Counted from the first letter of the stretch, positions 44,854 to 53,712 are shown. The stretch: DNA of 64,000 bases from Clostridiales bacterium (GCA_024691085.1 JAILNX010000038.1:1-64000), one strand, 5' to 3'. The notes: generated from the letters alone by a model not told the origin. A program made the numbers and translations.

Positions 44854-45564
44854 ATGGCCGTTCCCACACCTCACATCTCCGCCAAGGTCGGAGACTTCGC
44901 AAAAACCGTACTCATGCCCGGCGATCCCAAGAGGGCAAAGTTCATTGCCGACAACTTTCTTGAGGACGCTGTGCTCGTGAACGACGTCCGCGGCGTTCAG
45001 GGCTATACCGGCTTCTATAAGGGCAAGAGGGTTTCCGTCATGGCAAGCGGAATGGGCATGCCTTCGATCGGCATCTACTCATACGAGCTCTTCAACTTCT
45101 ACGGCGTCGAGAACATCATAAGGGTCGGCTCCGCGGGCGCGATACACAAGGATCTGCACATCCGCGACATAGTTCTCGGACAGGCGGCATGCACGAACTC
45201 CAACTACGCTTCGCAGTTTGAGCTTCCGGGCAATTACGCCCCGATCGCGAGCTATAAGCTCCTTAAAAAGGCCGCGGACGCCGCTGAGAAGATGGGACTT
45301 AAGTTTATGGTCGGCAACATCCTTTCCTCCGACACCTTCTACGACGATTCTATGGGCACCATGAAATGGGCCAAGATGGGCGTCCTCGCGGTCGAGATGG
45401 AAGCCGCGGCGCTTTACATGAACGCCGCGAGAGCGGGAAAGAACGCGCTCTGTATCTGCACGATCTCCGACAGCATCGTTAACGACGAGCCGGAGACGAC
45501 CGCAGAAGAAAGACAGACGAGCTTCACCCAGATGATGGAGCTCGCTCTAGAGGTCGCTGAATAA
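44854..45564 (+). CDS. deoD: Purine-nucleoside phosphorylase, DeoD type
   Basis: 236 residues from ATG 44854 (MAVPTPHISA), with AAGGAG before it; the open frame further upstream overlaps thrS. Motifs VLMPGDPKRAK, RVGSAGAIHKDL, the LAVEMEAAALY nucleoside site and ICTISDSIVNDE are those of hexameric bacterial PNP. Phosphorolyses purine nucleosides for salvage. It lies 10 bases after thrS and so probably shares its transcript. Confidence 0.96.
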   Translation: MAVPTPHISAKVGDFAKTVLMPGDPKRAKFIADNFLEDAVLVNDVRGVQGYTGFYKGKRVSVMASGMGMPSIGIYSYELFNFYGVENIIRVGSAGAIHKDLHIRDIVLGQAACTNSNYASQFELPGNYAPIASYKLLKKAADAAEKMGLKFMVGNILSSDTFYDDSMGTMKWAKMGVLAVEMEAAALYMNAARAGKNALCICTISDSIVNDEPETTAEERQTSFTQMMELALEVAE

Positions 45565-45579
45565 CAGCACATATGAAAG

Positions 45580-45607
45580 GAGCGGATCGACTGATCCGCT
45601 CTTTTTG
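45580..45607 (+). terminator. Terminator after deoD
   Basis: GAGCGGATC (45580-45588), loop GACT, GATCCGCTC (45593-45601), TTTTT. It ends at the stop codon of the convergent anti-sigma gene. Confidence 0.9.
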
Positions 45608-47152
45608 TTATCTTGTGAATTGCTTATATTCGCCGGTGTCGCTTCTGTCCTTTATTTCGCCGAGCCCGTCGAAACGGTATCTCACGCTTCGGGTGTAACC
45701 GTAGAACGAGAACGCGTTCGTCGCGGGCGAGAAAGCGGCGACGGATATTCCGTCGAAATCCCACGTAAGATCGCCGTTTTCGTCGATCCCGAGCGCTCCT
45801 CCGAATCCTCCCTTGACCGAGTAGAATTCGTTGACCGTGCCTCCCTCCGGCTCAAGTATAAGAAGCATCGCCGTGTAATGATCCTTCATCATTCCCGTAA
45901 GCTCCGGTATGTCAAGATCGTGCTTTTCCGAAAAGCTGTTAATGCAGTACCGTGTTATAGAACCAAGCCCCTCGGGATAGCCGAACACGTTGCCGCTATC
46001 CTCGGAAGCAGCCGCGTATACGGAGAGATAGATCCTGCCCTCATATTCGATCATATCAACGATGTGATACTCCTCAAGCTCTGAGGTGAAGTTGACGATA
46101 TCCGTAATTACGCCGTCCCCGTCGACCTTAGCGAATGAAGCGTACTCGTTGTTTTTGTAGTCGAAGAGCTGAACGAGATAGCCGCCTTTGTAGTGGGCGG
46201 CTTTCACGACGCCCTTTTGAAAGTTTTCGGTGATCCTTCTTTTGACGACTTTGCCTTCGCTGTCGAGCCTCGTAAACGAGAGCCTCGCTCCGGATATCCG
46301 GGAAAATACCGTGAATTGTCCGTCCTCTTCCGAAAGCAGCGCGCATACGCGTTCGTCCTTCTCGCCGAAGCTTACGTCCCACAGAACGTTCCCGTTCCCG
46401 TCGATCCTCACGGCGCGGGATGCAGCCGATGAAAACGTCCGATCGAATTGCGCATCGACGACGAGGACGCCATCGCCGCAGACGAGCATTTTTTCGATAT
46501 AGCGGCCGTTAAGCTCCTTTTTCCAGATGAGCGCGGAGCCGTCGTATTTTCCGACGAAAGAGCCCGACTCCTCTTCCCATTCGCCGTCTCCGCCGGACGC
46601 TTCGTGATGAATATAGGTGATACCCGTCCCGTATCTTACTCCCGATGCGTTTCTCCTCGCGATAATAACGTCTAAAATATCTCTCATCATATCCTTCGAA
46701 AGCGTTTCTCCGTTTTCAAAAAGCTCGTATCCCGGGACGCTGTTCGTCTTCATGCTGTGCGAGATTACGTAAGCCGTCTTCGAGTAGGTGAATGTTTCCG
46801 TAGTTATGTCGCGGTAAACGGCCTTTATCTCCGCACGCGAAAGCCCTTCCGTCGAGAGTCCGTTTTCCGTAAAGAACGCCTCCGCCTCGCCGTATGCCTT
46901 TGCCTCCCTTGCAAGGAAGAGTCCGCCTGCGCCGAGGATCAATGCGAGCGCAGCCGCCGCGGCAGCCGCCCATTTCACAGAGAACGAGCAGCGTGAGGTC
47001 TTCCCTGCGCCCGATGTTTCAAGCCCCGTTTTTTCGTCGAACCGCGCCATGATACGCTCCGCGCGTTCGCGGTCGGGCTTACTGTCCTTTACGTTATCAA
47101 GAATGCCTTCGAGCTCTTCTTGACCAAGTTTATCGAGGATATCATTATCCAT
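45608..47152 (-). CDS. Putative anti-sigma factor with large exterior sensor domain
   Basis: 514 residues from ATG 47152 (MDNDILDKLG), two bases from the sigma-factor stop. Residues 1-60 are cytoplasmic and helical, a single membrane helix follows (WAAAAAAALALILGAGGLFL), and the remaining 430 residues are outside. The exterior has repeated short beta motifs such as VRIDGNGNVLWDVSFGEKDE, TRLDSEGKVVKR and KVDGDGVITDI, which suggest a beta-propeller-like fold. Its position directly after an ECF sigma gene is the basis for calling it anti-sigma; no zinc-binding (ZAS) motif is visible. The ligand is unknown. Confidence 0.7.
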   Translation of the reverse strand: MDNDILDKLGQEELEGILDNVKDSKPDRERAERIMARFDEKTGLETSGAGKTSRCSFSVKWAAAAAAALALILGAGGLFLAREAKAYGEAEAFFTENGLSTEGLSRAEIKAVYRDITTETFTYSKTAYVISHSMKTNSVPGYELFENGETLSKDMMRDILDVIIARRNASGVRYGTGITYIHHEASGGDGEWEEESGSFVGKYDGSALIWKKELNGRYIEKMLVCGDGVLVVDAQFDRTFSSAASRAVRIDGNGNVLWDVSFGEKDERVCALLSEEDGQFTVFSRISGARLSFTRLDSEGKVVKRRITENFQKGVVKAAHYKGGYLVQLFDYKNNEYASFAKVDGDGVITDIVNFTSELEEYHIVDMIEYEGRIYLSVYAAASEDSGNVFGYPEGLGSITRYCINSFSEKHDLDIPELTGMMKDHYTAMLLILEPEGGTVNEFYSVKGGFGGALGIDENGDLTWDFDGISVAAFSPATNAFSFYGYTRSVRYRFDGLGEIKDRSDTGEYKQFTR

Positions 47153-47153
47153 T

Positions 47154-47702
47154 TTACATGTCTCCCAATTTTTCACGCAGTTTTTTAATGGCTCTGTGCG
47201 TCCTCGTGTCGACGTTCGAAACGGTCATGCCCATATCGGAAGCGATCTGTTTCGACGGCTGCCCGAGGAAGAACTTCCTTGTGATCAGCTCGCGGTCTTT
47301 CCTTCCGAGTGAGTTGAGCGCGGAAACGAGCGCCGCCCTTTCCTCGCGCGATTCGATCGCGTCCTCTATCCTTCTTTCTTCCGCGATATCGGCTCCTTCG
47401 TCAAGCGGGACGTTGCCCGATTCGCGGTAATAACGCCTGAGACGGTCGTTGGCGTTGTTCGAGGCAAGACGAGCGATCCACGATCTCATGCTGCCCTTTG
47501 AAGGATCGAAGCCGTCCCTGTCGCGCCAGAACTCAGCGAAGGTCTCCGCCGCGCATTCCTCAACGTCGCTCCCGGAGAAAGCGGGCGGACGAAGCCTTGC
47601 TCCGATGATCGATATTACAAGTCCCGAATAGCGTTCAATAACAAGACGCATGCCTTTATCCGGAGCGTCATTCAGAAGTCTCTTGAGCTTTTCTTCCGTC
47701 AA
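47154..47702 (-). CDS. ECF-type RNA polymerase sigma factor
   Basis: 182 residues. Sigma region 2 (RLVIERYSGLVISII, EECAAETFAEFWRDRDGFD, SIARLASNNANDRLRR-like) and region 4 HTH (LITRKFFLGQPSKQIASDMG, then VDTRTHRAIKKLREKL) are present; regions 1 and 3 are absent as in ECF sigmas. The following gene encodes a membrane protein that should bind and restrain it. No matching target promoter or autoregulatory promoter was identified in the gap upstream. Confidence 0.92.
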   Translation of the reverse strand: MTEEKLKRLLNDAPDKGMRLVIERYSGLVISIIGARLRPPAFSGSDVEECAAETFAEFWRDRDGFDPSKGSMRSWIARLASNNANDRLRRYYRESGNVPLDEGADIAEERRIEDAIESREERAALVSALNSLGRKDRELITRKFFLGQPSKQIASDMGMTVSNVDTRTHRAIKKLREKLGDM

Positions 47703-47826
47703 CAGATCACCTCCCCCCGCTGAGATTTGAACCGATTCACATATTACTGCGCTTGAAATGAGGGTTTCTTACACCAATTATACAATAATATGTTTGAATT
47801 TTTAAGCAAATTTTGTATATTTTCAC

Positions 47827-47855
47827 TTGACAAGGCGACAGTTTTGCAGTATATT
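47827..47855 (+). promoter_or_regulatory. Promoter of carD-yacL
   Basis: TTGACA (47827-47832), 17-bp spacer, TATATT (47850-47855). Confidence 0.75.
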
Positions 47856-47940
47856 ACATAGGGGGATTACTATGGTAAAACCTGTTTAAACCGGTTTGCG
47901 GTTTTTCTTTCGGTTCCTTTTGAGTTGTTTGGAGGGTATT

Positions 47941-48405
47941 GTGTTTACAGTCGGAGATTTGGTTTGCTATCCCATGCACGGGGTCGGCAAGGTCGAGGGG
48001 ATCGTTAGTCAGACTGTATTGGGGGTTACTGCTGACTATTATTCTTTGCGTTTTTCGGGCGGAAAGATGACTGCGCTCGTTCCGGTAAAAACCGCGGAAC
48101 GGGTCGGCTTAAGGTCGCTGATAAACAGGGACGAGTGCGATAACGTGCTCGAATACCTCAAAAAGCCCGGCGATCGCGGAAACGACAACTGGAATCAGCG
48201 TTACCGCGACAATATGGAGAAGATGCGCTCGGGCGGCATTTACGACGTTTCCGACGTTGTTAAGTGTCTGAAGCTGCGCGAATCCGAAAAGGGGCTTTCC
48301 GCCGGCGAACGCAAGATGCTCGCGACGGCTAAGCTTATCGTTCTCGGCGAGCTTGCCACGGTACTTAACGTGGATCAGAGCATAATAGAAGAAAAAATCA
48401 GTTGA
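47941..48405 (+). CDS. CarD family RNA-polymerase-binding regulator
   Basis: 154 residues from GTG 47941 (MFTVGDLVCYPMHGVGKVEG), which GGAGGG precedes. The N-terminal Tudor-like domain contacts the polymerase beta subunit and the C-terminal helical domain (about 70-154) touches DNA upstream of the -10 element. Members stabilise open complexes at many, often rRNA, promoters. The frame continues upstream, but those residues do not match. In an operon with the yacL-like gene, a conserved pairing in Clostridia. Confidence 0.88.
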   Translation: MFTVGDLVCYPMHGVGKVEGIVSQTVLGVTADYYSLRFSGGKMTALVPVKTAERVGLRSLINRDECDNVLEYLKKPGDRGNDNWNQRYRDNMEKMRSGGIYDVSDVVKCLKLRESEKGLSAGERKMLATAKLIVLGELATVLNVDQSIIEEKIS

Positions 48406-48418
48406 AAGGAGAACTGAA

Positions 48419-49513
48419 TTGGGAAAGAAAATTGCTCGCGTTTTAATAACGCTTCTGGGCATTTTTCTGGGTTTGAGCATTGTTTGGCTGGTCAACAAGA
48501 ATCAAAAGGTCCTCGGCCTCGAGGAGCTTTTTCAAAACATGCAGCCATGGGTCAACGTTCTTTTATACGGGGTCTTTTCAATAATATTCGGCATTATTTT
48601 TTTCTTTTTATCCCCCAGTATAATCAATGGCGTTGCCAAGCTCGTAAGCCGTATAGAAAAACGCTCGCGTGAGCTCACGATGCAGCAGATATTCGTGGGT
48701 GTTATCGGTTTGCTTTTGGGGCTTGTGATAGCTCTCCTGATAAGCCTGCTTATCGCCAAGATACCCATCACCTCGATCGTGATACTGCTCGATATCATCG
48801 TTTTCGTGTCGCTCGGGTATCTCGGTTTCAAGATCCCGACAAGCAGGATAAAGGAGCTGAACCTCCCAAACTGGTTCAAAAAGGGCGAACAGGTACAGCA
48901 GACCGAAAGCCTGAAAGCAAAGCCGAAGCTCCTCGATACCTCCGCGATAATCGACGGGAGATTCTTCGACGTGTATAAAACCGGCATTATCGAGGGAAAG
49001 ATAATCGTTCCGCAATTCGTACTTGACGAGCTGAGGCACATCGCGGACAGTCCCGACGCGTTGAAGCGCGCTCGCGGCAGACGCGGGCTTGACTCTATCA
49101 ACGCCATGCAGAACGACGGAGCGGCAAGCATCACGGTCGTCAGCACCGACTATAAGGATCTTGACGAGGTCGATACGAAGCTTTTAAGGCTGGCGATAGA
49201 CATGAACGGCATCGTCGTTACGAATGATTATAACCTCGGCAAGGTCGCCGCGGTGCAGTCCGTGCCCGTGTTCAATATTAACGACCTCGCGAATGCGTTA
49301 AGGCTCAGTGTCGTCGCCGGCGAGATAGTAGAACTCACGATAGTCAAAGAGGGCAAGGAGCACGGACAAGGCGTCGCGTATTTCGAGGACGGAACCATGG
49401 TCGTCGTGGACGGAGCGGCTAAGCTCGTGGGCGAGACCGTCGCCGCATGCGTGACGAGCGTCCTTCAGACAAGCGCCGGCCGAATGATATTCGCGAAGCT
49501 CGATGATCAATAA
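48419..49513 (+). CDS. PIN/TRAM domain membrane protein (YacL-like)
   Basis: 364 residues from TTG 48419 (AAGGAG upstream). Four N-terminal membrane helices (to about residue 140), then a PIN nuclease domain (LLDTSAIIDGRFFDV, LDELRHIADSPDALKR, VVTNDYNL) with the acidic residues expected for a metal site, and a TRAM RNA-binding domain near the C-terminus. Probably a membrane-linked RNA-processing protein, function not known. In an operon with carD; a terminator follows. Confidence 0.9.
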   Translation: MGKKIARVLITLLGIFLGLSIVWLVNKNQKVLGLEELFQNMQPWVNVLLYGVFSIIFGIIFFFLSPSIINGVAKLVSRIEKRSRELTMQQIFVGVIGLLLGLVIALLISLLIAKIPITSIVILLDIIVFVSLGYLGFKIPTSRIKELNLPNWFKKGEQVQQTESLKAKPKLLDTSAIIDGRFFDVYKTGIIEGKIIVPQFVLDELRHIADSPDALKRARGRRGLDSINAMQNDGAASITVVSTDYKDLDEVDTKLLRLAIDMNGIVVTNDYNLGKVAAVQSVPVFNINDLANALRLSVVAGEIVELTIVKEGKEHGQGVAYFEDGTMVVVDGAAKLVGETVAACVTSVLQTSAGRMIFAKLDDQ

Positions 49514-49516
49514 ATT

Positions 49517-49563
49517 ATATAATTCGGCTGTCCAAATTGTGGTTGACAACCGAATTATATTTT
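49517..49563 (+). terminator. Terminator of yacL, overlapping the tRNA promoter
   Basis: Perfect 11-bp inverted repeat ATATAATTCGG (49517-49527) and CCGAATTATAT (49550-49560), then TTT. Confidence 0.7.
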
Positions 49564-49571
49564 GCTATAAT
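49543..49571 (+). promoter_or_regulatory. Perfect-consensus promoter of the tRNA-Ser pair
   Basis: TTGACA (49543-49548), 17-bp spacer, TATAAT (49566-49571). The -35 and spacer lie inside the yacL terminator repeat. Confidence 0.9.
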
Positions 49572-49618
49572 CCGTTTGTTGCGTAACAACGGGACGATCC
49601 CTTCTGCCCGCTCAACAC

Positions 49619-49707
49619 GGAGAGATGGCCGAGTGGTTTAAGGCGCCGGTCTTGAAAACCGGTGATGCCGCAAGGCACCGGGGGTTCGAATCCCTCTCTC
49701 TCCGCCA
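49619..49707 (+). tRNA. tRNA-Ser (anticodon TGA)
   Basis: 89 bases including an encoded CCA. Acceptor arm GGAGAGA/TCTCTCC, anticodon loop CTTGAAA, a long variable arm typical of tRNA-Ser, and T-arm GGTTCGAATCC. Confidence 0.97.
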
Positions 49708-49720
49708 AATCGAATATTAT

Positions 49721-49812
49721 GGAGAAGTACCCAAGAGGTCGAAGGGGCTCCCCTGCTAAGGGAGTAGGCTCTGCGAAGGGGCGCCGGGGTTCAAATCCCC
49801 GCTTCTCCGCCA
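49721..49812 (+). tRNA. tRNA-Ser (anticodon GCT)
   Basis: 92 bases including CCA. Acceptor GGAGAAG/CTTCTCC, anticodon loop CTGCTAA, long variable arm, T-arm GGTTCAAATCC. It is 13 bases after the first tRNA and shares its promoter. Confidence 0.97.
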
Positions 49813-49851
49813 AACACTAAAGGGATGCCGAACGGCATCCCTTTAGTGTTT
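49812..49851 (+). terminator. 18-bp perfect hairpin after the tRNA genes
   Basis: Arms 49812-49829 and 49834-49851 with a GAAC loop. No T run follows beyond the TTT of the arm, so it may act as terminator or processing signal. Confidence 0.75.
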
Positions 49852-50090
49852 CATGAAAAGATAATGTTTGAACCCCCGAGAATCAGCTTGCTGATTCTCA
49901 CAGCGTTCCTTCACGCAAGATTTGCCGATTCCAAGTCTCTCCGAACGCGGGGTTCTAAATCCCCGCTGTTTTACATCATTGCTTGAAAAGCGAGCAGAGT
50001 GCGGCTGCGTCTGCCCGTTCCGCCCTGACAGAGCACGGCGAGCCGCGCGAGAGCAAATCCCCCGCTTCTCCCCCGTTTTTAGCCATACAC
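49852..50090. other. Gene-free stretch with tRNA-like fragments
   Basis: No plausible gene. It has a 9-bp perfect hairpin (49878-49899, GAGAATCAG/CTGATTCTC). Two stretches resemble tRNA T-arms: GCGGGGTTCTAAATCCCCGC at 49947-49966, and CAAATCC followed by CCCGCTTCTCC at 50054-50071, the latter close to the 3' end of the tRNA-Ser(GCT) next door. On the minus strand GGGGGTTCAAA occurs at about 49867-49878. They may be decayed tRNA 3' ends left by insertions and excisions at the tRNA gene, or coincidence. Confidence 0.4.
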
Positions 50091-50091
50091 C

Positions 50092-50119
50092 TTGCATTCT
50101 AACTTATTTATGATATAAT
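50092..50119 (+). promoter_or_regulatory. Candidate promoter of trkA
   Basis: TTGCAT (50092-50097), 16-bp spacer, TATAAT (50114-50119). The -35 match is weak. Confidence 0.4.
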
Positions 50120-50154
50120 TAAAATTGGAATATTATGTATCCGAGGTCACATTC

Positions 50155-51513
50155 ATGAAAATCATCATCGCCGGTTACGGCAAGGTCGGAGCCGCGCTCA
50201 CCCGTCAGCTTCTTGACGAGGGTTATGATCTTACGATCATCGACTCCAATAAAAAGAATCTTGAGTCAGGTCAGGAGCTTTACGACGTAATGGCCGTTTA
50301 CGGCAACTGCGCCACGATGGACGTTCTTACGGAAGCCGGCGTAATGAACGCCGATCTTCTTATCGCGGCGACCAGCGCGGACGAGATCAATCTGCTCTGC
50401 TGTCTTACCGCGTATAAGCTGAATAAGAACATCCACACCATCGCAAGGATAAGAAATCCCGAATACTCCGAACAGATAGTTATGATGCGCGATTTCCTCG
50501 GCCTTTCGCTTCTCGTCAATCCCGAAAAGCAGGCGGCGCAGGAGATCGAACGTCTTATCCGTTATCCCGGTTTCAGAAAGCGCGAGAAATTCGCTCACGG
50601 CCGCGTTGAGATCGCGGAGCTTCTCGTAAACGCTGACAGCCCTTTGAACAACATAAAGCTCATGGACATGAGCGGCGTCACGAAATGCCGCGCGCTTGTC
50701 TGCACCGTCTTAAGGAACGGCGAGGCCATCGCCCCGAACGGTTCATTCGTCCTTCACGAGGGCGACAGGCTCTTCGTCACCGCGGCGACCAACGAGCTCG
50801 CGCTTCTTCTCAAAAACCTCGGTATAGTCAAGCACAGGGTCAAGAGGGTCATCATCTGCGGCGGCGGACGCATCACCGTCTACCTTGCCCAGATGTTTGA
50901 AAAAGGCAATGTTTCAGTACAGATAATCGAGCGCGACGCAGCAAAATGCCTGCAGCTCGCGGAGCTTCTTCCTAACGCGAGCATAGTGAACGGCGACGCG
51001 TCGGATCTTTCCCTTTGGGAGAGCGAACGTCTCTCCGAGGAGGACGCGATCGTTGCGATGACAGGCCTCGACGAGCTCAACATGATCATCTCGCTCTACG
51101 TCAAGTCCTTCGGCGTATCGCAGGTCATCACAAAGCTCAGCCGTACCGAAAGCGCCGCGATACTCGACAATCTTAGCCTTGACAGCGTTATCGTGCCCAA
51201 AGAGCTTTGCTCGAACAATATCGTGGGTTACGTACGCGGTATGAAGAACCATTCCGGCGCGTCCATCGCCGTGCACCGCATCGCGGACGGCAAATCCGAG
51301 GCGACGGAGTTCCACGTCACGAAGGATACTCTGAACATCGGCGTTCCCCTTAAAAAGATCCGCCTTAAAAAGAACGTCCTGATAGCGTCGATACTGCATC
51401 TTTCCCAGTGCATAATCCCAAACGGCGACTCGACTTTCGAGCCGGGCGATACAGTTATAGTCGTTTCCGACAGCGACAAGGCGATCTCGCGGCTGAACGA
51501 CATATTCGAATGA
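50155..51513 (+). CDS. trkA: Trk potassium uptake regulatory subunit TrkA
   Basis: 452 residues from ATG 50155 (MKIIIAGYGKVGAAL). Two repeats, each with an RCK/TrkA-N Rossmann domain (GYGKVG near residue 8 and CGGGRITVYLA near 235) followed by a TrkA-C domain. The second glycine motif is diverged. Cytoplasmic protein that gates TrkH in response to NAD(H) or adenine nucleotides. trkH follows after 10 bases. Confidence 0.95.
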   Translation: MKIIIAGYGKVGAALTRQLLDEGYDLTIIDSNKKNLESGQELYDVMAVYGNCATMDVLTEAGVMNADLLIAATSADEINLLCCLTAYKLNKNIHTIARIRNPEYSEQIVMMRDFLGLSLLVNPEKQAAQEIERLIRYPGFRKREKFAHGRVEIAELLVNADSPLNNIKLMDMSGVTKCRALVCTVLRNGEAIAPNGSFVLHEGDRLFVTAATNELALLLKNLGIVKHRVKRVIICGGGRITVYLAQMFEKGNVSVQIIERDAAKCLQLAELLPNASIVNGDASDLSLWESERLSEEDAIVAMTGLDELNMIISLYVKSFGVSQVITKLSRTESAAILDNLSLDSVIVPKELCSNNIVGYVRGMKNHSGASIAVHRIADGKSEATEFHVTKDTLNIGVPLKKIRLKKNVLIASILHLSQCIIPNGDSTFEPGDTVIVVSDSDKAISRLNDIFE

Positions 51514-51523
51514 GGTTTTTCAA

Positions 51524-52978
51524 ATGAACTTCCGAATGATCTGGCGCATACTCTCATTCATACTTTTGGTCGAAGCGGTATTTATGCTTCCGGCCATGCT
51601 GCTTTGCGCCATGCAGAAGGAAACCGTATCTGCGGTCGCCTTTCTGATAACGATAGGCATCATCCTCGCCGTTTCGAGCGTTCTGTGGCTCCTGTCGAGG
51701 AAAGCCAAGAAGGGTTTCTATTCGAGGGACGGCCTCGTTTGCGTAGGTCTTTCGTGGATCGTGATGAGCCTCTTCGGAGCGCTTCCGTTCAGGATCTCGG
51801 GCGTTATCCCCTTCTACATCGACGCTCTGTTTGAGATCGCGTCAGGCTTCTCCACAACGGGCGCTTCGATACTAAACAACGTAGAGGCGCTCCCCAAGGG
51901 CATGCTCCTCTGGCGAAGCATGAGCCATTGGCTGGGCGGCATGGGCGTTCTGGTGTTCCTGCTCGCCCTCGTTCCCATAAGCGGACGCAACGACGGCTTC
52001 ACTATGCACCTGCTACGCGCGGAGAGCCCCGGCCCCGACGTCGGCAAGCTCGTGCCGAGGATGAAGCAGACTGCGACGATACTTTATGCGCTCTATATCG
52101 GGCTGACCGTGCTCGATTTCATCTTCCTTATAATCGGAAAAATGCCCGTTTTCGACGCGGTCTGTATAGCAGTCGGAACGGCCGGCACGGGAGGCTTCGG
52201 CGTACTGAACGACAGCATCGCAAGCTATTCACCGTACATACAGAACGTCTGCACGGTGTTCATGTTCCTGTTCGGCGTGAACTTCACCTGCTACTATCTA
52301 CTGCTCTGCGGCAAGCTCAAGAACGTTCTTAAGGACGAGGAGCTCCACTGGTACCTTGGCATCGCTCTCGTTTCGATAATCGTTGTCACCCTTAACGTTA
52401 GAAGCGTTTACAACTCCTGGGGCGAGACTATCAGACATTCCGCGTTCCAGGTCGGCACGTTCATGTCCTCGACGGGCTTTGCCACGACCGATTTCGACAA
52501 GTGGCCGACACTCTCAAAGGCGATCATATTCTCGCTGATGTTCATCGGAGCAAGCGCAGGCTCTACGGGCGGCGGCTTCAAGGTAGGCCGCGGACTGCTC
52601 GTGATCAAGATGATAAGACGGAACGTCCGCCAAGTCCTCTATCCCCAGAAGATACAGGTCGTAAGGATGAACGGCCGCGTTGTCGACGAGGGCGTCTTAA
52701 GGAACACCAACGCGTATCTCTGTACCTACGTCGTTATAATACTAGCGAGCTTCATCCTTATATCGTTCGACAGCTTCTCGACCATGACGAACCTTACCGC
52801 CGTAGTTTCCTGTTTCAACAACATGGGCCCCGGACTCGAGGGCATCGGACCGACTTTGAATTACAGCGGTTACAGCTGGTTCTCAAAGCTGATCCTGATA
52901 TTCGACATGCTTGCGGGCAGGCTCGAGATCTTCCCGATCCTCGTGCTCTTCTCCCGCAGCGCCTGGAAGAGAAGATAA
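51524..52978 (+). CDS. trkH: Trk potassium uptake membrane subunit TrkH
   Basis: 484 residues, about ten membrane helices with four pore loops. Filter-type sequences are visible: ASGFSTTGASIL, GTAGTGGFGVL, FMSSTGFATTD and NNMGPGLEGIG. Takes up potassium ions together with TrkA. A terminator follows. Confidence 0.95.
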   Translation: MNFRMIWRILSFILLVEAVFMLPAMLLCAMQKETVSAVAFLITIGIILAVSSVLWLLSRKAKKGFYSRDGLVCVGLSWIVMSLFGALPFRISGVIPFYIDALFEIASGFSTTGASILNNVEALPKGMLLWRSMSHWLGGMGVLVFLLALVPISGRNDGFTMHLLRAESPGPDVGKLVPRMKQTATILYALYIGLTVLDFIFLIIGKMPVFDAVCIAVGTAGTGGFGVLNDSIASYSPYIQNVCTVFMFLFGVNFTCYYLLLCGKLKNVLKDEELHWYLGIALVSIIVVTLNVRSVYNSWGETIRHSAFQVGTFMSSTGFATTDFDKWPTLSKAIIFSLMFIGASAGSTGGGFKVGRGLLVIKMIRRNVRQVLYPQKIQVVRMNGRVVDEGVLRNTNAYLCTYVVIILASFILISFDSFSTMTNLTAVVSCFNNMGPGLEGIGPTLNYSGYSWFSKLILIFDMLAGRLEIFPILVLFSRSAWKRR

Positions 52979-52984
52979 TTACAC

Positions 52985-53025
52985 AATAAAAAACTGCTCC
53001 TCTAAATAAGCGGAGCAGTTATTAT
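52985..53025. terminator. Bidirectional terminator between trkH and gntR genes
   Basis: AACTGCTCC (52992-53000) and GGAGCAGTT (53012-53020), 11-base loop, with AT-rich runs on both sides. Confidence 0.85.
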
Positions 53026-53034
53026 TTTATTTCG

Positions 53035-53712
53035 TCAGACGGCAAGAAGCGGAGAATTCATCGAGAGGACCTTGGTCCTTTCAAGATGGGTGCGCAGGAT
53101 CGCGCAGGCGTACTCGACGTCCTTGTTCCTGCAGGCCTCGATGAGGTTCCTGTGCTCGCCTACGGTCTGGGCGTAGGCCTCGGACGGAGTATAATAGGGC
53201 CTGATATACCTGTCGACGTTCGCGTGAAGCTGCTCGATAAGCTGGAGAATGTAGGGGTTGCCGGCCGCCTCGTAAAGAGCGAAATGGAAATCGAGGTTCA
53301 GATCCTCAAGCTTGTTGGGATCCTGCTCCTCCTCCGCCTGTTTGAGAATGGCTTCGGCCTTTTCTATGCACTCGTCGGTGATGCGGGGAACCGCCATGCG
53401 TATAGCGCCGAGCTCGAGAATGATGCGCGTATCCATCGCGTTTTCAAGCTCGTCCTTGCTGAGCTTTGTAACGACTGCGCCCCTGTTTGGATAGATGCGG
53501 ACAAGGCCCTGCGCGTCAAGCTGACGGAACGCTTCCCTTACCGGAATATGGCTGACGGAAAGCTGTGCGGAGATCTCATCCTGACGAAGAGGCATACCGC
53601 CCGGCAGGACACCGCGGATGATAGCTGTGCGAATTACCTGGAAGACCCAGTCCCTTGCCGCCATCGATTTCTGATGCATTTCATCTGCAATGTCTTTAAG
53701 CTGTGTACTCAT
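53035..53712 (-). CDS. GntR-family transcriptional regulator (FCD domain)
   Basis: 225 residues. N-terminal winged HTH (about 20-85: LRQDEISAQLSVSHIPVREAFRQLDAQGLV) and an FCD ligand-binding domain with a probable metal site (DLNLDFHFALYEAAGN, ...EHRNLIEAC). Such regulators respond to small organic acids or amino acids. Divergent from cyuA-folD, so a natural candidate to control those genes as well as itself. Confidence 0.92.
   Translation of the reverse strand: MSTQLKDIADEMHQKSMAARDWVFQVIRTAIIRGVLPGGMPLRQDEISAQLSVSHIPVREAFRQLDAQGLVRIYPNRGAVVTKLSKDELENAMDTRIILELGAIRMAVPRITDECIEKAEAILKQAEEEQDPNKLEDLNLDFHFALYEAAGNPYILQLIEQLHANVDRYIRPYYTPSEAYAQTVGEHRNLIEACRNKDVEYACAILRTHLERTKVLSMNSPLLAV

Noticed and set aside
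49565..49813. Minus-strand frame of 82 residues across the tRNA-Ser genes
   Set aside because: It is antisense to two well-formed tRNA genes; such translations are a familiar annotation artefact.
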